A stretch of DNA of 14,750 nucleotides from Candidatus Gastranaerophilales bacterium (GTDB taxonomy: Bacteria; Cyanobacteriota; Vampirovibrionia; Gastranaerophilales; Gastranaerophilaceae), in assembly GCA_900548405.1 (NCBI GenBank), contig UNSJ01000046.1, positions 1-14,750 on the forward strand. Reading direction: 5' to 3'. The notes beneath the pieces were generated by a model. The model was given only the letters and a program-made list of their open reading frames with translations, searched no databases and had not been told where the DNA came from. Shown here one piece after another: positions 5,899-12,903 of the stretch. The position numbers and the translations under genes are program-made. Each line of letters starts with the position of its first letter. The stretch's first letter is position 1.

Positions 5899-6525
5899 AT
5901 GGGATTTATCAACTTAATTTTATCGCATTTAATCAGCTTTATAGAATATATAATTACATTAATGGGACCATTCGGCATCAGTTTACTTATGGCTATCGAG
6001 TCATGTAATATACCTTTACCCAGCGAAGCTATTTTGCCGTTTGCAGGATACATTGTAAGCAAAGGTGAGATGAACTTCCATGTTGCAGCTTTTGCCGGCG
6101 CATTCGGATGCGTATTGGGCTCAATACCTTCATATTATCTTGGGTATTTCGGCGGAAGAAAATTTGTAGAAAAACATGGCAAATATTTTTTAATATCTCA
6201 TAAAGATCTTGAAGAAGCTGATAAATGGGTAGAAAAATACGGAGATTGGGCATTCTTTTTATGCAGAATGCTTCCGGTAGTAAGAACATTTATTTCACTT
6301 CCTGCCGGGATTTTAAGAGCTAAAAAGCGAGTATTTTTCACATTGACATTTTTAGGCTCGCTTGTATGGAGTTACGTATTAGTTTATGTAGGTGTAAAAA
6401 TGGGTGAAAATATGGAAGCATTCAAACACCTGTGGCATAAATTTGATATTGCTATTGTTGCAATCTTTGGAATTCTTGGCGCTATTTACATCTACAAGCA
6501 TGTTAAACATCTGAAAGAATCATAA
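5899..6525 (+). CDS. DedA-family integral membrane protein
   Basis: A 208-residue DedA/SNARE-associated-type membrane protein. DedA proteins sit in the inner membrane, and several act as undecaprenyl-phosphate or phospholipid translocases that support envelope integrity and polymyxin resistance. Visible motifs: an acidic residue E34 in a re-entrant segment, followed by PLPSEAILPFAGY (39-51); a glycine/tyrosine helix GCVLGSIPSYYLGYFGG (70-86); and the basic family motif FFLCRMLPVVRTFISLPAG (119-137) with R123 and R129. Two further membrane helices close the protein. The start is set by a strong GAGGAGG seven bases upstream. It is divergent from yqhD. The transported lipid is inferred from family members. 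Confidence 0.92.
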   Translation: MGFINLILSHLISFIEYIITLMGPFGISLLMAIESCNIPLPSEAILPFAGYIVSKGEMNFHVAAFAGAFGCVLGSIPSYYLGYFGGRKFVEKHGKYFLISHKDLEEADKWVEKYGDWAFFLCRMLPVVRTFISLPAGILRAKKRVFFTLTFLGSLVWSYVLVYVGVKMGENMEAFKHLWHKFDIAIVAIFGILGAIYIYKHVKHLKES

Positions 6526-6593
6526 AACCTGCATAATAAAATTAGCAAAAAAATATTTTTTTGTATTTTAAACTCCTGACAAAGGGGGTTAAT

Positions 6594-7058
6594 TTGCAGA
6601 TAAATAATAAACAAAATACATCTTTTACAGGAATATTATATGGCAAAATGGGAAACCATCTTACTCAAGGTATTGTATGCTGTCCTCATGGCGACGGCAA
6701 GTTTGTACGGTTTGTGAACACAATCTGTAAAAGCGCCCCCCCCCCGAATAATCAGATAAAGGTATCATGTTCATCAGACGGACTTGATAAAATAATTATT
6801 GAAACAGACAGAATTCCTGAATTAAATTTGTTAGAAAAAGTTCTTTACCGTGTTGATAAGATGCAAAAGAAAGCTGTCAAATTACGAAAAGAAGGCAAAA
6901 TACAAAAATTTATCTTTAAATTAAATGAACTGGAATATATGAATTTAAGAAAAAGCTATCCGTTTATTACAAACAAAGAATTGAAACAGTTTGGAAAAAA
7001 CATAAAAGCCGCAGCGCCTGATGAATTACAAGATTTTCTGAAAAAATTTTTATGGTAA
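6594..7058 (+). CDS. Hypothetical protein with N-terminal NxxSFTG motif and an internal C10 run
   Basis: I do not recognise a domain. The preferred start is TTG at 6594, five bases after AAAGGGGG, giving 154 residues beginning MQINNKQNTSFTGILYG; an in-frame TTG at 6561 lacks a ribosome binding site. No signal peptide or membrane segment is seen. The C-terminal half is basic and helical (KKAVKLRKEGKIQKFIFKLN), ending in a DELQDFLKKFLW helix. Short N-termini ending in SFTG or similar are, from memory, common on hypothetical proteins of Gastranaerophilales. Codons 48-51 (Ala-Pro-Pro-Pro) are written with ten consecutive C (6736-6745), so any slip would truncate the protein. It lies 68 bases behind dedA on the same strand. 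Confidence 0.7.
   Translation: MQINNKQNTSFTGILYGKMGNHLTQGIVCCPHGDGKFVRFVNTICKSAPPPNNQIKVSCSSDGLDKIIIETDRIPELNLLEKVLYRVDKMQKKAVKLRKEGKIQKFIFKLNELEYMNLRKSYPFITNKELKQFGKNIKAAAPDELQDFLKKFLW
6736..6745 (+). repeat. C10 homopolymer run inside the hypothetical gene
   Basis: Ten consecutive C followed by GAATAA. Here ten is the in-frame length. It is the same length as the two runs in the prepilin leaders and is followed by similar bases (GAATAAT versus GACATAACT). Confidence 0.9.
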
Positions 7059-7060
7059 AT

Positions 7061-7087
7061 AAAAAAAGAGCTTCATTAGAAGCTCTT
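7061..7087 (-). terminator. Intrinsic terminator of tRNA-His
   Basis: On the minus strand a 9-bp stem (AAGAGCTTC/GAAGCTCTT, 4-base loop) is followed by seven T. It begins nine bases past the tRNA 3' end. On the plus strand the stem is not followed by T, so it serves the tRNA rather than the hypothetical gene. Confidence 0.85.
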
Positions 7088-7095
7088 AATGTAAA

Positions 7096-7172
7096 TGGGG
7101 CGGATGATGGGATTCGAACCCATGCATATCGGAACCACAATCCGAGGTCTTAACCGCTTGACGACACCCGCC
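7096..7172 (-). tRNA. tRNA-His (anticodon GUG), CCA encoded
   Basis: The reverse complement folds as a cloverleaf with an 8-bp acceptor stem, GGCGGGTG with CATCCGCC, including the extra G at position -1 opposite C73 that marks bacterial tRNA-His. The anticodon stem TCGGA/TCCGA holds the loop TTGTGGT with GTG at 34-36. The T arm is ATGGG-TTCGAAT-CCCAT. Positions 7098-7096 encode the 3' CCA, unlike the tRNA-Arg in this window. It has its own promoter and terminator. Confidence 0.97.
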
Positions 7173-7187
7173 ATTTGTTACTTTTTT

Positions 7188-7215
7188 ATAATAACATAAA
7201 CAATATCTAAATCAA
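7188..7215 (-). promoter_or_regulatory. tRNA-His promoter with extended -10
   Basis: On the minus strand, -35 TTGATT (7215-7210) and -10 TATTAT (7193-7188) are 16 bases apart, with TGT before the -10. The start would be near 7181, about nine bases ahead of the tRNA. Confidence 0.65.
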
Positions 7216-7230
7216 GACTTTTTCAACAAA

Positions 7231-7257
7231 AAAATTCCACCTTAAAAGTGGAATTTT
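7231..7257 (-). terminator. Intrinsic terminator of rpaB
   Basis: A 10-bp perfect stem (AAAATTCCAC/GTGGAATTTT, 7-base loop) sits about 20 bases past the rpaB stop. On the minus strand the closing arm runs into TTTTTTTG. The T-rich flank on the plus strand would also allow it to work the other way. Confidence 0.85.
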
Positions 7258-7276
7258 TCTTTATATTTTAAGTCTA

Positions 7277-8026
7277 TTAGCTTATTCTTTGGAACATATA
7301 ACCAATACCGCGAGCTGTTAATATCAACTCAGGGTTTGCAGGATCTGATTCAAGTTTTGAACGTAATCTTGAAATATGAACATCGACTACTCGAGTATCA
7401 ATTCTGTGATCAGGCGGATATGCCCAAACATGCTGCAAAATTTCGTTTCTTGAAAATGCTTGACCTGAATTATTAACAAGTAATTCTAACAAGCTGAATT
7501 CCATTCCTGTTAAACGGATTCTTTCATTTTTTCTAAAGACTTGACGACGAGCTGTATCAATCTTTATATTTCCTGTTGTTATAACATTTTTAGTTACTTT
7601 GCCTGTTGGTGTAACTGTTTCTCTGTTATTTGTTCTTCTTAGTACAGCTTTAACCCTTGCTTCAAGCTCTTTCGGGCTGAATGGCTTAATTACATAATCG
7701 TCTGCACCTAATTCCAAACCTGTAATTCTTTCTGAAACGTCACCTAATGCTGTAAGAATAATAATAGGAACATCAGAAGTTCTTCTTATTTCTCTTGTTA
7801 CACCGTAACCATCCATTTTTGGCATCATTACGTCAAGTACTACCAAATCAGGATTATATTTGTTAAACGCATTTACTGCTTCTTCTCCGTCTTGAGCAGT
7901 GTATACGTCATACCCAACCATTTTTAAACGTGTTTCCAAAATACGTCTGATACTAGCTTCATCATCAGCTAAAAGTATCCTTTGACGATCTTCCGTTTCA
8001 TTAGGTAATTCTGCATTTTCAGTCAT
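7277..8026 (-). CDS. rpaB: RpaB/Ycf27-type OmpR-family response regulator
   Basis: A 249-residue two-domain response regulator. The receiver domain (about 16-130) has acidic D21-D22, phospho-acceptor D65 (LVVLDVMMPKMDGYGV), T92 and K114. A winged-helix DNA-binding domain follows (about 150-249), with RLTGMEFSLLELLV and RVVDVHISRLRSKLE. Stretches such as EASIRRILETRL, ITGLELGADDYV, PFSPKELEAR and the end NPELILTARGIGYMFQRI match what I know of cyanobacterial and plastid RpaB/Ycf27. In cyanobacteria this regulator works with the kinase Hik33/NblS in light and stress control. Finding it in a non-photosynthetic context is typical of Melainabacteria. No kinase gene is adjacent. GAAGGAAAA lies before the ATG, and the promoter and terminator are clear, so it is probably monocistronic. 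Confidence 0.94.
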   Translation of the reverse strand: MTENAELPNETEDRQRILLADDEASIRRILETRLKMVGYDVYTAQDGEEAVNAFNKYNPDLVVLDVMMPKMDGYGVTREIRRTSDVPIIILTALGDVSERITGLELGADDYVIKPFSPKELEARVKAVLRRTNNRETVTPTGKVTKNVITTGNIKIDTARRQVFRKNERIRLTGMEFSLLELLVNNSGQAFSRNEILQHVWAYPPDHRIDTRVVDVHISRLRSKLESDPANPELILTARGIGYMFQRIS

Positions 8027-8061
8027 AGTCTTTTCCTTCGTTCAAATAATCTAACACCTTA

Positions 8062-8090
8062 ATAATAACATACATTATTAAATATTACAA
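8062..8090 (-). promoter_or_regulatory. rpaB promoter with extended -10
   Basis: On the minus strand, -35 TTGTAA (8090-8085) and -10 TATTAT (8067-8062) have the ideal 17-base spacer, and TGT precedes the -10. A start near 8055 leaves a leader of about 29 bases carrying the ribosome binding site. Confidence 0.7.
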
Positions 8091-8260
8091 AATATTTATT
8101 TTTCTAAATTTTCTTGAATATTTGTATATATATATTAATTTAATTTACGAAAAATTGCAAGTACTTTTTCAAAAAAAGATTAAAAATAGTGGAAACAATA
8201 AAAATATAGCCACCCGTGTGATGTATTTCTTCATAGCCTTAATACTAAAATATAGCTTTA

Positions 8261-8494
8261 ATGTATAATATGGATAACGAAGAAATAAAATATCACGAAA
8301 TCATTTCAAAAAATATCAAGAAGTTAAGGACATCTGCTAAATATTCTCAAGAAGAAATGGCTGAAAAACTAAGCTGTTCCAGAGAATTTATAAGCAGAGT
8401 TGAAAACAGAAAAGAAAAAATAAGTTTAAATATGCTGTTAAAGATTGCAAACTTATTCAACGTAAACCCTAGCAGTTTATTTAAACTGTCTTAG
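8261..8494 (+). CDS. Small XRE-family (Cro/CI-type) helix-turn-helix regulator
   Basis: A 77-residue protein (74 if the second ATG at 8270 is used) that is almost entirely one XRE/Cro-CI DNA-binding domain (about 12-72). It has NIKKLRTSAKYSQEEMAEKL, the recognition-helix region SCSREFISRVENRK, then the typical ISLNMLLKIANLFNVNPSSLF tail. There is no effector or peptidase domain, so it is a stand-alone regulator. Neither ATG has a Shine-Dalgarno. TAAAAT (8246-8251) could be a -10 placing the start very close to 8261. It is convergent with kdsB, and the two stop regions overlap by 14 bases. No toxin, phage or restriction gene is next to it, so a selfish-element role is not supported. Confidence 0.88.
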   Translation: MYNMDNEEIKYHEIISKNIKKLRTSAKYSQEEMAEKLSCSREFISRVENRKEKISLNMLLKIANLFNVNPSSLFKLS

Positions 8495-9272
8495 AAACTA
8501 TACGTTTAAACTTTTCTAAGTCTTCAGCCGTGTCAATACCTACAGGTATAAAATTTACTACGGATGTTTTTATTTTCATACCGTTTTGTAATGCTCTTAA
8601 TTGTTCCAAACTTTCTGACATTTCATAAGAGCTTTGAGGAAGTTCTGTCATTTTTATAAGAGCTTCACGTTTATACCCGTAAATTCCCAGATGACCGTAA
8701 AATTCAGCTTTACCTTCATTTCTTTCAAAAGGAATTTTAGAACGCGAAAAATACATTGCGTATCCTGAGTTATCAATTACACATTTTACAAGATTTGGAT
8801 TATCTGCCTCTTCCGGTGTAATTTTACGGATTAACGTTGATATATCAGCATTTTTATCTTCTTTAACATTTTTGGCAACTTCATCAATACTTTCAGGCTT
8901 AATCAACGGTTCATCACCTTGAAGATTTACTATGTAAGAAATTTCAGGATGACGCATAACAACTTCTTTTATTCTGTCAGAGCCGCACTTGTGGTTAACG
9001 GATGTCATTTCAACATTACCGTCAAAAGCTTTTACAGCATTAAAAATTCTTTCATCATCAGTTGCGACAATAATAACATCTGCAGATTTTGTCTGCTGCG
9101 CTTTTTCATAAACCCATTGAATTACAGGTTTACCTTCAACAACAATAAGCGGTTTACCTTCTAATCTTGAGGATCCGTATCTTGCAGGAATAATTATTGC
9201 TGTTGTACTATGTACGCAGCCCTGTTTAACAATTCCTTTAGCATCCGCTCTGTTTTGGTGAAATGTTCCCAT
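8481..9272 (-). CDS. kdsB: 3-deoxy-manno-octulosonate cytidylyltransferase KdsB
   Basis: Activates Kdo with CTP to CMP-Kdo for LPS inner-core synthesis in the cytoplasm. The 263-residue protein has the nucleotide-binding loop IPARYGSSRLEGK (about 28-40), HKCGSDRI (about 95-102; usually SGTDR in this place), NLQGDEPLI (about 116-124), the YFSRSKIPF block, HLGIYGYKREAL, and GIDTAEDLEKF near the end. The ATG at 9272 is chosen because it follows the prmA stop by one base (TAATATG) with AAAGG upstream; a TTG at 9281 would overlap prmA. About 22 residues precede the usual N-terminal strand, slightly more than in typical 245-250-residue KdsB, and no later start codon exists. It is the last gene of accD-accA-prmA-kdsB, with no terminator before the convergent XRE gene. 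Confidence 0.95.
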   Translation of the reverse strand: MGTFHQNRADAKGIVKQGCVHSTTAIIIPARYGSSRLEGKPLIVVEGKPVIQWVYEKAQQTKSADVIIVATDDERIFNAVKAFDGNVEMTSVNHKCGSDRIKEVVMRHPEISYIVNLQGDEPLIKPESIDEVAKNVKEDKNADISTLIRKITPEEADNPNLVKCVIDNSGYAMYFSRSKIPFERNEGKAEFYGHLGIYGYKREALIKMTELPQSSYEMSESLEQLRALQNGMKIKTSVVNFIPVGIDTAEDLEKFKRIVSKTV

Positions 9273-9273
9273 A

Positions 9274-10170
9274 TTAATCAACCTTTCTTACAATCAATGC
9301 AACCCACTGGTCTTGATGAGCTTCTTCTATTAATTCTAAATTATGTTTTTTAATTGCTTCAAGGACAACAGGCTTCTTTTCATCTAATATTCCAGATAAA
9401 ACCATTGCAGCTCCGCTGTTCATAATATTTTTTAAATCACCCATAATTTCAGCTAAAACATTATGAAGAATATTTGCACATACAAAATCAAATTTTTCAG
9501 TAATTTTATCTGCTGTATTAAGTTCAAATGTGCATTCCGCATTATTTTTTAAAGCATTTTCCTTTGCAACATCGATAACAGTTTCATCATTATCACAGCC
9601 GTAAGCAAAAGAGGCACCGAATTTTTTCGCGCAAATTGCAAGTATTCCCGAACCCATGCCTATATCAGCAACTTTATCGCCTTTTTGCATGTATTTTTCA
9701 ATTGCTTTCATACACAACTGCGTTGTCTGATGAGTTCCTGTACCGAATGCACATCCGGGTTCAAGACGAATTATAACCTCATCTTTTTTTGGAATATATT
9801 CAAGCCAATCAGGTACAATAACTATTTTATCCGTAACACGTGTAATATCCCATTTTTCTTTCCATTTTCTTGACCAGTCTTCGTTAGGTTTGTCAGAAAT
9901 CACATATTCCCAGCTTCCGAGTTCTTCCTCAGAAAGACCGCGTGATTTCAATATTTCACGTTGTTCTTTTAAAAATTGAGATAAATTTGCGGGGGCAGAA
10001 GTTAAAAAGACCTTTAAAGTTCCTTCTGTTGTAGAAATCATTTCCAAATCTTTATATGCTTCTTCAGCCAAAACCACGCCTTCGCAAGGAAGGTTTTCAA
10101 AGAAAATTTCTGATATAACATCTTCCAGTTCAGGGTTAATCTTTATTTGGAGTTCGTAGTAATTGTTCAT
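9274..10170 (-). CDS. prmA: Ribosomal protein L11 methyltransferase PrmA
   Basis: A 298-residue SAM-dependent methyltransferase that modifies ribosomal protein L11. The N-terminal substrate-recognition domain (about 1-100) is followed by a linker with EDWSRKWKEKW (97-107). The Rossmann domain contains LEPGCAFGTGTHQTT (136-150), the SAM-binding motif I VADIGMGSGILAICAKKFGA (167-186), GCDNDETVIDVAKENA (191-206), and the catalytic-face motif CANILHNVL (231-239). LSGIL follows at 258-262. Motif I reads DIGMGSG where many homologues have DVGCGSG, a tolerated change. The start codon shares one base with the accA stop (TAATG), indicating translational coupling. Confidence 0.96.
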   Translation of the reverse strand: MNNYYELQIKINPELEDVISEIFFENLPCEGVVLAEEAYKDLEMISTTEGTLKVFLTSAPANLSQFLKEQREILKSRGLSEEELGSWEYVISDKPNEDWSRKWKEKWDITRVTDKIVIVPDWLEYIPKKDEVIIRLEPGCAFGTGTHQTTQLCMKAIEKYMQKGDKVADIGMGSGILAICAKKFGASFAYGCDNDETVIDVAKENALKNNAECTFELNTADKITEKFDFVCANILHNVLAEIMGDLKNIMNSGAAMVLSGILDEKKPVVLEAIKKHNLELIEEAHQDQWVALIVRKVD

Positions 10171-11123
10171 TATTGTAAAAACACGCCCATTTTTCTGAAT
10201 TTTTGATATCTTTTTTCTTTCAAATCTTTTACAGAAAGCTTTGAAAGTTCATCAATGCTATCAAGAATAGTCTTTTTCATATTAGCAGACACTTCTTCGT
10301 AATTTGTATGAGCACCGCCTGTCGGTTCTTTGATTTCTCCGTCAACGACATCAAATTTCATTAAGTCTTTTGCTGTAATTTTTAAAGCATCGGCAGCGTC
10401 TGATGCTTTAGAAGCATCACGCCATAAAATAGAAGCACAGCCTTCAGGTGAAATAACAGTGTAATAAGCATGTTCAAGCAAAAATACTTTATCAGCAACG
10501 GCTAATCCCAAAGCCCCGCCTGAACAACCCTCGCCTGTAATAATAGCAATAACCGGAACTTCCAGCTTTGCCATATCTCTAAGGTTAACTGCAATTGCAC
10601 CGCCCTGATTTGTTTCTTCTGCGCTTATCCCCGGATAAGCCCCCGGAGTATCAATCAAAGTTATAATAGGAAGATTGAACTTGCTTGCATGCTTAAATAA
10701 TCTTAATGCTTTTCTGTAACCTTGCGGCTGAGGCATACCAAAGTTGTATTCAAGGTTTTCTTTAGTAGATTTACCCTTCATAGTTCCGATAATCATAACA
10801 GGTTTACCGTCAATTTTAGCTAAACCGCCGATTATAGCTCTATCATCCATACCTTCTCTGTCACCGTGAAGTTCAACAAAGTCTTCACAAATGTTATTTA
10901 CGTAATCCAAAAAGTTTGGTCTTTCAGGATGTCTTGCAATCTGCAACTTTTGAGATGGTTTCAAGTTAGAATATAACTCTTTTCTGTAATCTTGAGCTTG
11001 TTGTTCAAAAGTTTCAATTTCTTTATTAAGATCCATGCCTGACTCCACACTTATTTTTTTTAATTCTTCAATTTTTTCTTGAATTTCTATAATAGGTTTT
11101 TCAAAATCCAAAACTGCTGTCAT
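10170..11123 (-). CDS. accA: Acetyl-CoA carboxylase carboxyltransferase subunit alpha
   Basis: The alpha subunit of the carboxyltransferase half of bacterial acetyl-CoA carboxylase. With AccD it transfers CO2 from carboxybiotin to acetyl-CoA to make malonyl-CoA for fatty acid synthesis. The 317 residues match the usual length of about 319. Family blocks: HPERPNFLDYV, LHGDREGMDDRAIIGGLAKI, PIITLIDTPGAYPGISAEE, ITGEGCSGGALGLAVADKV and VISPEGCASILWRD. The ATG at 11123 is chosen over an in-frame GTG at 11147 because AGAGGTG lies upstream and the GTG would overlap accD. The gap to accD is 13 bases, and the stop overlaps the prmA start. Confidence 0.97.
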   Translation of the reverse strand: MTAVLDFEKPIIEIQEKIEELKKISVESGMDLNKEIETFEQQAQDYRKELYSNLKPSQKLQIARHPERPNFLDYVNNICEDFVELHGDREGMDDRAIIGGLAKIDGKPVMIIGTMKGKSTKENLEYNFGMPQPQGYRKALRLFKHASKFNLPIITLIDTPGAYPGISAEETNQGGAIAVNLRDMAKLEVPVIAIITGEGCSGGALGLAVADKVFLLEHAYYTVISPEGCASILWRDASKASDAADALKITAKDLMKFDVVDGEIKEPTGGAHTNYEEVSANMKKTILDSIDELSKLSVKDLKEKRYQKFRKMGVFLQ

Positions 11124-11136
11124 TATTATACACCTC

Positions 11137-12009
11137 TTACTTTGCACACTTGTGCATATCTAAAATCTTAGCTAAAGTATCTCTCAATTTTTTACGTGAA
11201 GATACTACATCCACCTGACCGTATTTCAACAGGTATTCTGCTGTTTGGAAGTCTGACGGTAATTTTTGTCTGATAGTTTGTTCTATAACACGACGTCCTG
11301 CAAAACCTATTCTTGCGCCTTGTTCTGCTACGATGATATCACCAAGCATACCAAAACTTGCAGTAACACCGCCGAATGTCGGCTCTGTTAAAAGGTTAAT
11401 ATATAAAAGACCTTCATCATCCAGTCTTGAAACCGCACATGAAGTTTTTGCCATTTGCATTAAGCTTAAAGCACTTTCCTGCATTCTTGCACCGCCTGAT
11501 GAGGTAATAGCAAGAACAGGGAGTCTGAGTTCAATAGCTTTTTCTATAATTCTTGTTACTTTTTCGCCTACAACACTTCCCATAGAACCGCCCATATAAT
11601 CAAAGTCCATAACGGCAGCTGCGACTTTGTTGCCTTCAATAGATGCAATTCCTGTTATAACCGCATCATCAAGACCTGTTTTTTTATTGGCTTTTTCAAG
11701 TCTGTCTTTATAAGATTCCGTATCTACAAATTCCAGCGGATCAGTAGGTTTAATTTCAGTAAATAATTCTTCAAAAGAATTTTCGTCAAACAACTGATTA
11801 ATGCGTGTTCTTGCATTTATTCTGAAATGGTAATCGCACACAGGGCAAACCATATCATTTTTAACTAAATCTTCTTTCAAAAGCTGAGCATCGCAGTGCA
11901 CGCATTTAGTCCATAAATCAGGATCCATTTCAACTTCGACTTTTGCTTCTAATTCGCGTCGCTGAATTTGAGCCTCTTTACGTTTTTCAAACCAATCTTG
12001 AACTGTCAT
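11137..12009 (-). CDS. accD: Acetyl-CoA carboxylase carboxyltransferase subunit beta
   Basis: The 290-residue beta subunit, partner of AccA. A four-cysteine zinc finger lies near the N-terminus (C36, C39, C55, C58 in CVHCDAQ...CPVC), which is diagnostic of bacterial AccD. The crotonase-like carboxyltransferase domain follows, with MDFDYMGGSMGSVVGEK, ITSSGGARMQESALSLMQMAK, LLYINLLTEPTFGGVTASF and GRRVIEQTIRQKLP. AAGGG precedes the ATG by about ten bases. It heads accD-accA-prmA-kdsB and has its own promoter with a perfect TATAAT, separate from the metalloprotease gene upstream. Coupling accD and accA in one operon supports balanced subunit supply. Confidence 0.97.
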   Translation of the reverse strand: MTVQDWFEKRKEAQIQRRELEAKVEVEMDPDLWTKCVHCDAQLLKEDLVKNDMVCPVCDYHFRINARTRINQLFDENSFEELFTEIKPTDPLEFVDTESYKDRLEKANKKTGLDDAVITGIASIEGNKVAAAVMDFDYMGGSMGSVVGEKVTRIIEKAIELRLPVLAITSSGGARMQESALSLMQMAKTSCAVSRLDDEGLLYINLLTEPTFGGVTASFGMLGDIIVAEQGARIGFAGRRVIEQTIRQKLPSDFQTAEYLLKYGQVDVVSSRKKLRDTLAKILDMHKCAK

Positions 12010-12047
12010 ATTATATATCCCTTAAATAAATCATTTAATACAAAACC

Positions 12048-12075
12048 ATTATACTCTAAAAAAATTTTATAGCAA
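12048..12075 (-). promoter_or_regulatory. Promoter of the accD-accA-prmA-kdsB operon
   Basis: On the minus strand, -35 TTGCTA (12075-12070) and perfect -10 TATAAT (12053-12048) are 16 bases apart, with a start near 12041 and a leader of about 32 bases. Two 8-mers of RpaB half-site type lie immediately upstream at 12079-12099. Confidence 0.7.
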
Positions 12076-12120
12076 TTTTTTACATTCCACATTTACAAAC
12101 TACACATTAGCAGGTAAAAT

Positions 12121-12897
12121 TTATTTCTTTTTATTGATAAAGAATTTTTTCATTTCATCGGAAATTTGAACATTTTGCAAAGCCATGTGATACTTGCGCA
12201 GGTTAGCAAGAGTTTCCTGTTCTTCAAGCAAATCACGTTTAGGAATTTTTACGGAACTTTTAACCTTTTCAAACTCACTTGGTGTTTTTTTATTTATAAA
12301 TTTTGTAATAATTTCGTCTATATCACTTCCTCCAATCCCGTATCTTGAAGCAACTTCTGCTGTTGTAGCACCTTGAGGAAGCGAATAAAGCCAGTTAACG
12401 GTTAAGACATCTCCCTGCGATATAGAATTAACACCTCTCTGGTGAGGCGTATACATGATATCGGCTTTATTATGACTGTGACCAAGTCCGATAGCGTGAC
12501 CTATTTCATGCAAAATAGTATGATAAACTTCACTTTCATCCATGTAATCGGCATGCACAAGTCCTTCTGTTAAACCAATTGCAACTTCCGCGCCGTATAA
12601 TCTGTTGGCACCGTCAAAAGAGAAATAACAATGACCTAACGCTTTACGTTCAACACGTTTCCAGTCAATATTAACATTTGACTCTAACAAAGTATTAACA
12701 ACTTTAAAAGAGATTTTACCTCTTGTCGCTTTCTGCCATTCCTCTAAAGCACGAATTACCATATGTCGGTACTTCATATCCTGCCCTTGCTTTGAATAAA
12801 AGTTCATAGGCGCAATATATACGTTAAGCGGCATAAAAGTCCAGCGCATTATGCGACCGTTTTTTAAAGATTCAGCAACATAAGTGTGTTTTTGCAT
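12121..12897 (-). CDS. Matrixin-like zinc metalloprotease
   Basis: A 258-residue metzincin-type protease. The zinc motif HEIGHAIGLGHS gives ligands H130, H134 and H140 and catalytic E131. A Met-turn candidate is M148 in ADIMYTPHQRG, so it belongs with matrixin-like (M10A) bacterial proteases. The upstream part has strands typical of the fold (MRWTFMPLNVYI, ALEEWQKATRGKISF, YGAEVAIGL). A lysine-rich helical tail follows from about 190 to 258. No signal peptide, membrane helix or propeptide cysteine switch is visible. The frame cannot be extended: no start codon occurs before an upstream stop. The ATG lacks a Shine-Dalgarno, but a perfect TATAAT ends six bases before it. The substrate is unknown. 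It is divergent from ybaB. Confidence 0.88.
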   Translation of the reverse strand: MQKHTYVAESLKNGRIMRWTFMPLNVYIAPMNFYSKQGQDMKYRHMVIRALEEWQKATRGKISFKVVNTLLESNVNIDWKRVERKALGHCYFSFDGANRLYGAEVAIGLTEGLVHADYMDESEVYHTILHEIGHAIGLGHSHNKADIMYTPHQRGVNSISQGDVLTVNWLYSLPQGATTAEVASRYGIGGSDIDEIITKFINKKTPSEFEKVKSSVKIPKRDLLEEQETLANLRKYHMALQNVQISDEMKKFFINKKK

Positions 12898-12903
12898 ATT
12901 TTT

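Noticed and set aside
6550..6567. A7TAT7 palindrome after dedA as a terminator
   Set aside because: The stem is only A-T pairs with no GC core, so it is unlikely to terminate; no other terminator for dedA is seen.
8041..8200. Autoregulatory RpaB (HLR1) site in front of rpaB
   Set aside because: Only isolated half-matches such as ATTACAAA are seen; no second direct half-site at a sensible spacing.
8264..8269. TATAAT between the two possible ATGs of the XRE gene
   Set aside because: Transcription from it would start after both start codons, so it cannot drive this gene; probably chance in AT-rich DNA.
8261..8494. XRE protein as an antitoxin or prophage repressor
   Set aside because: No toxin, integrase or phage gene is nearby; its neighbours are core metabolic and regulatory genes.
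11123..11147. Upstream GTG start for accA
   Set aside because: It overlaps accD and lacks a ribosome binding site, whereas ATG at 11123 has AGAGGTG upstream and gives the family length.
11333..11599. Open frame on the plus strand opposite accD
   Set aside because: Shadow of a highly conserved gene; no ribosome binding site or independent composition.
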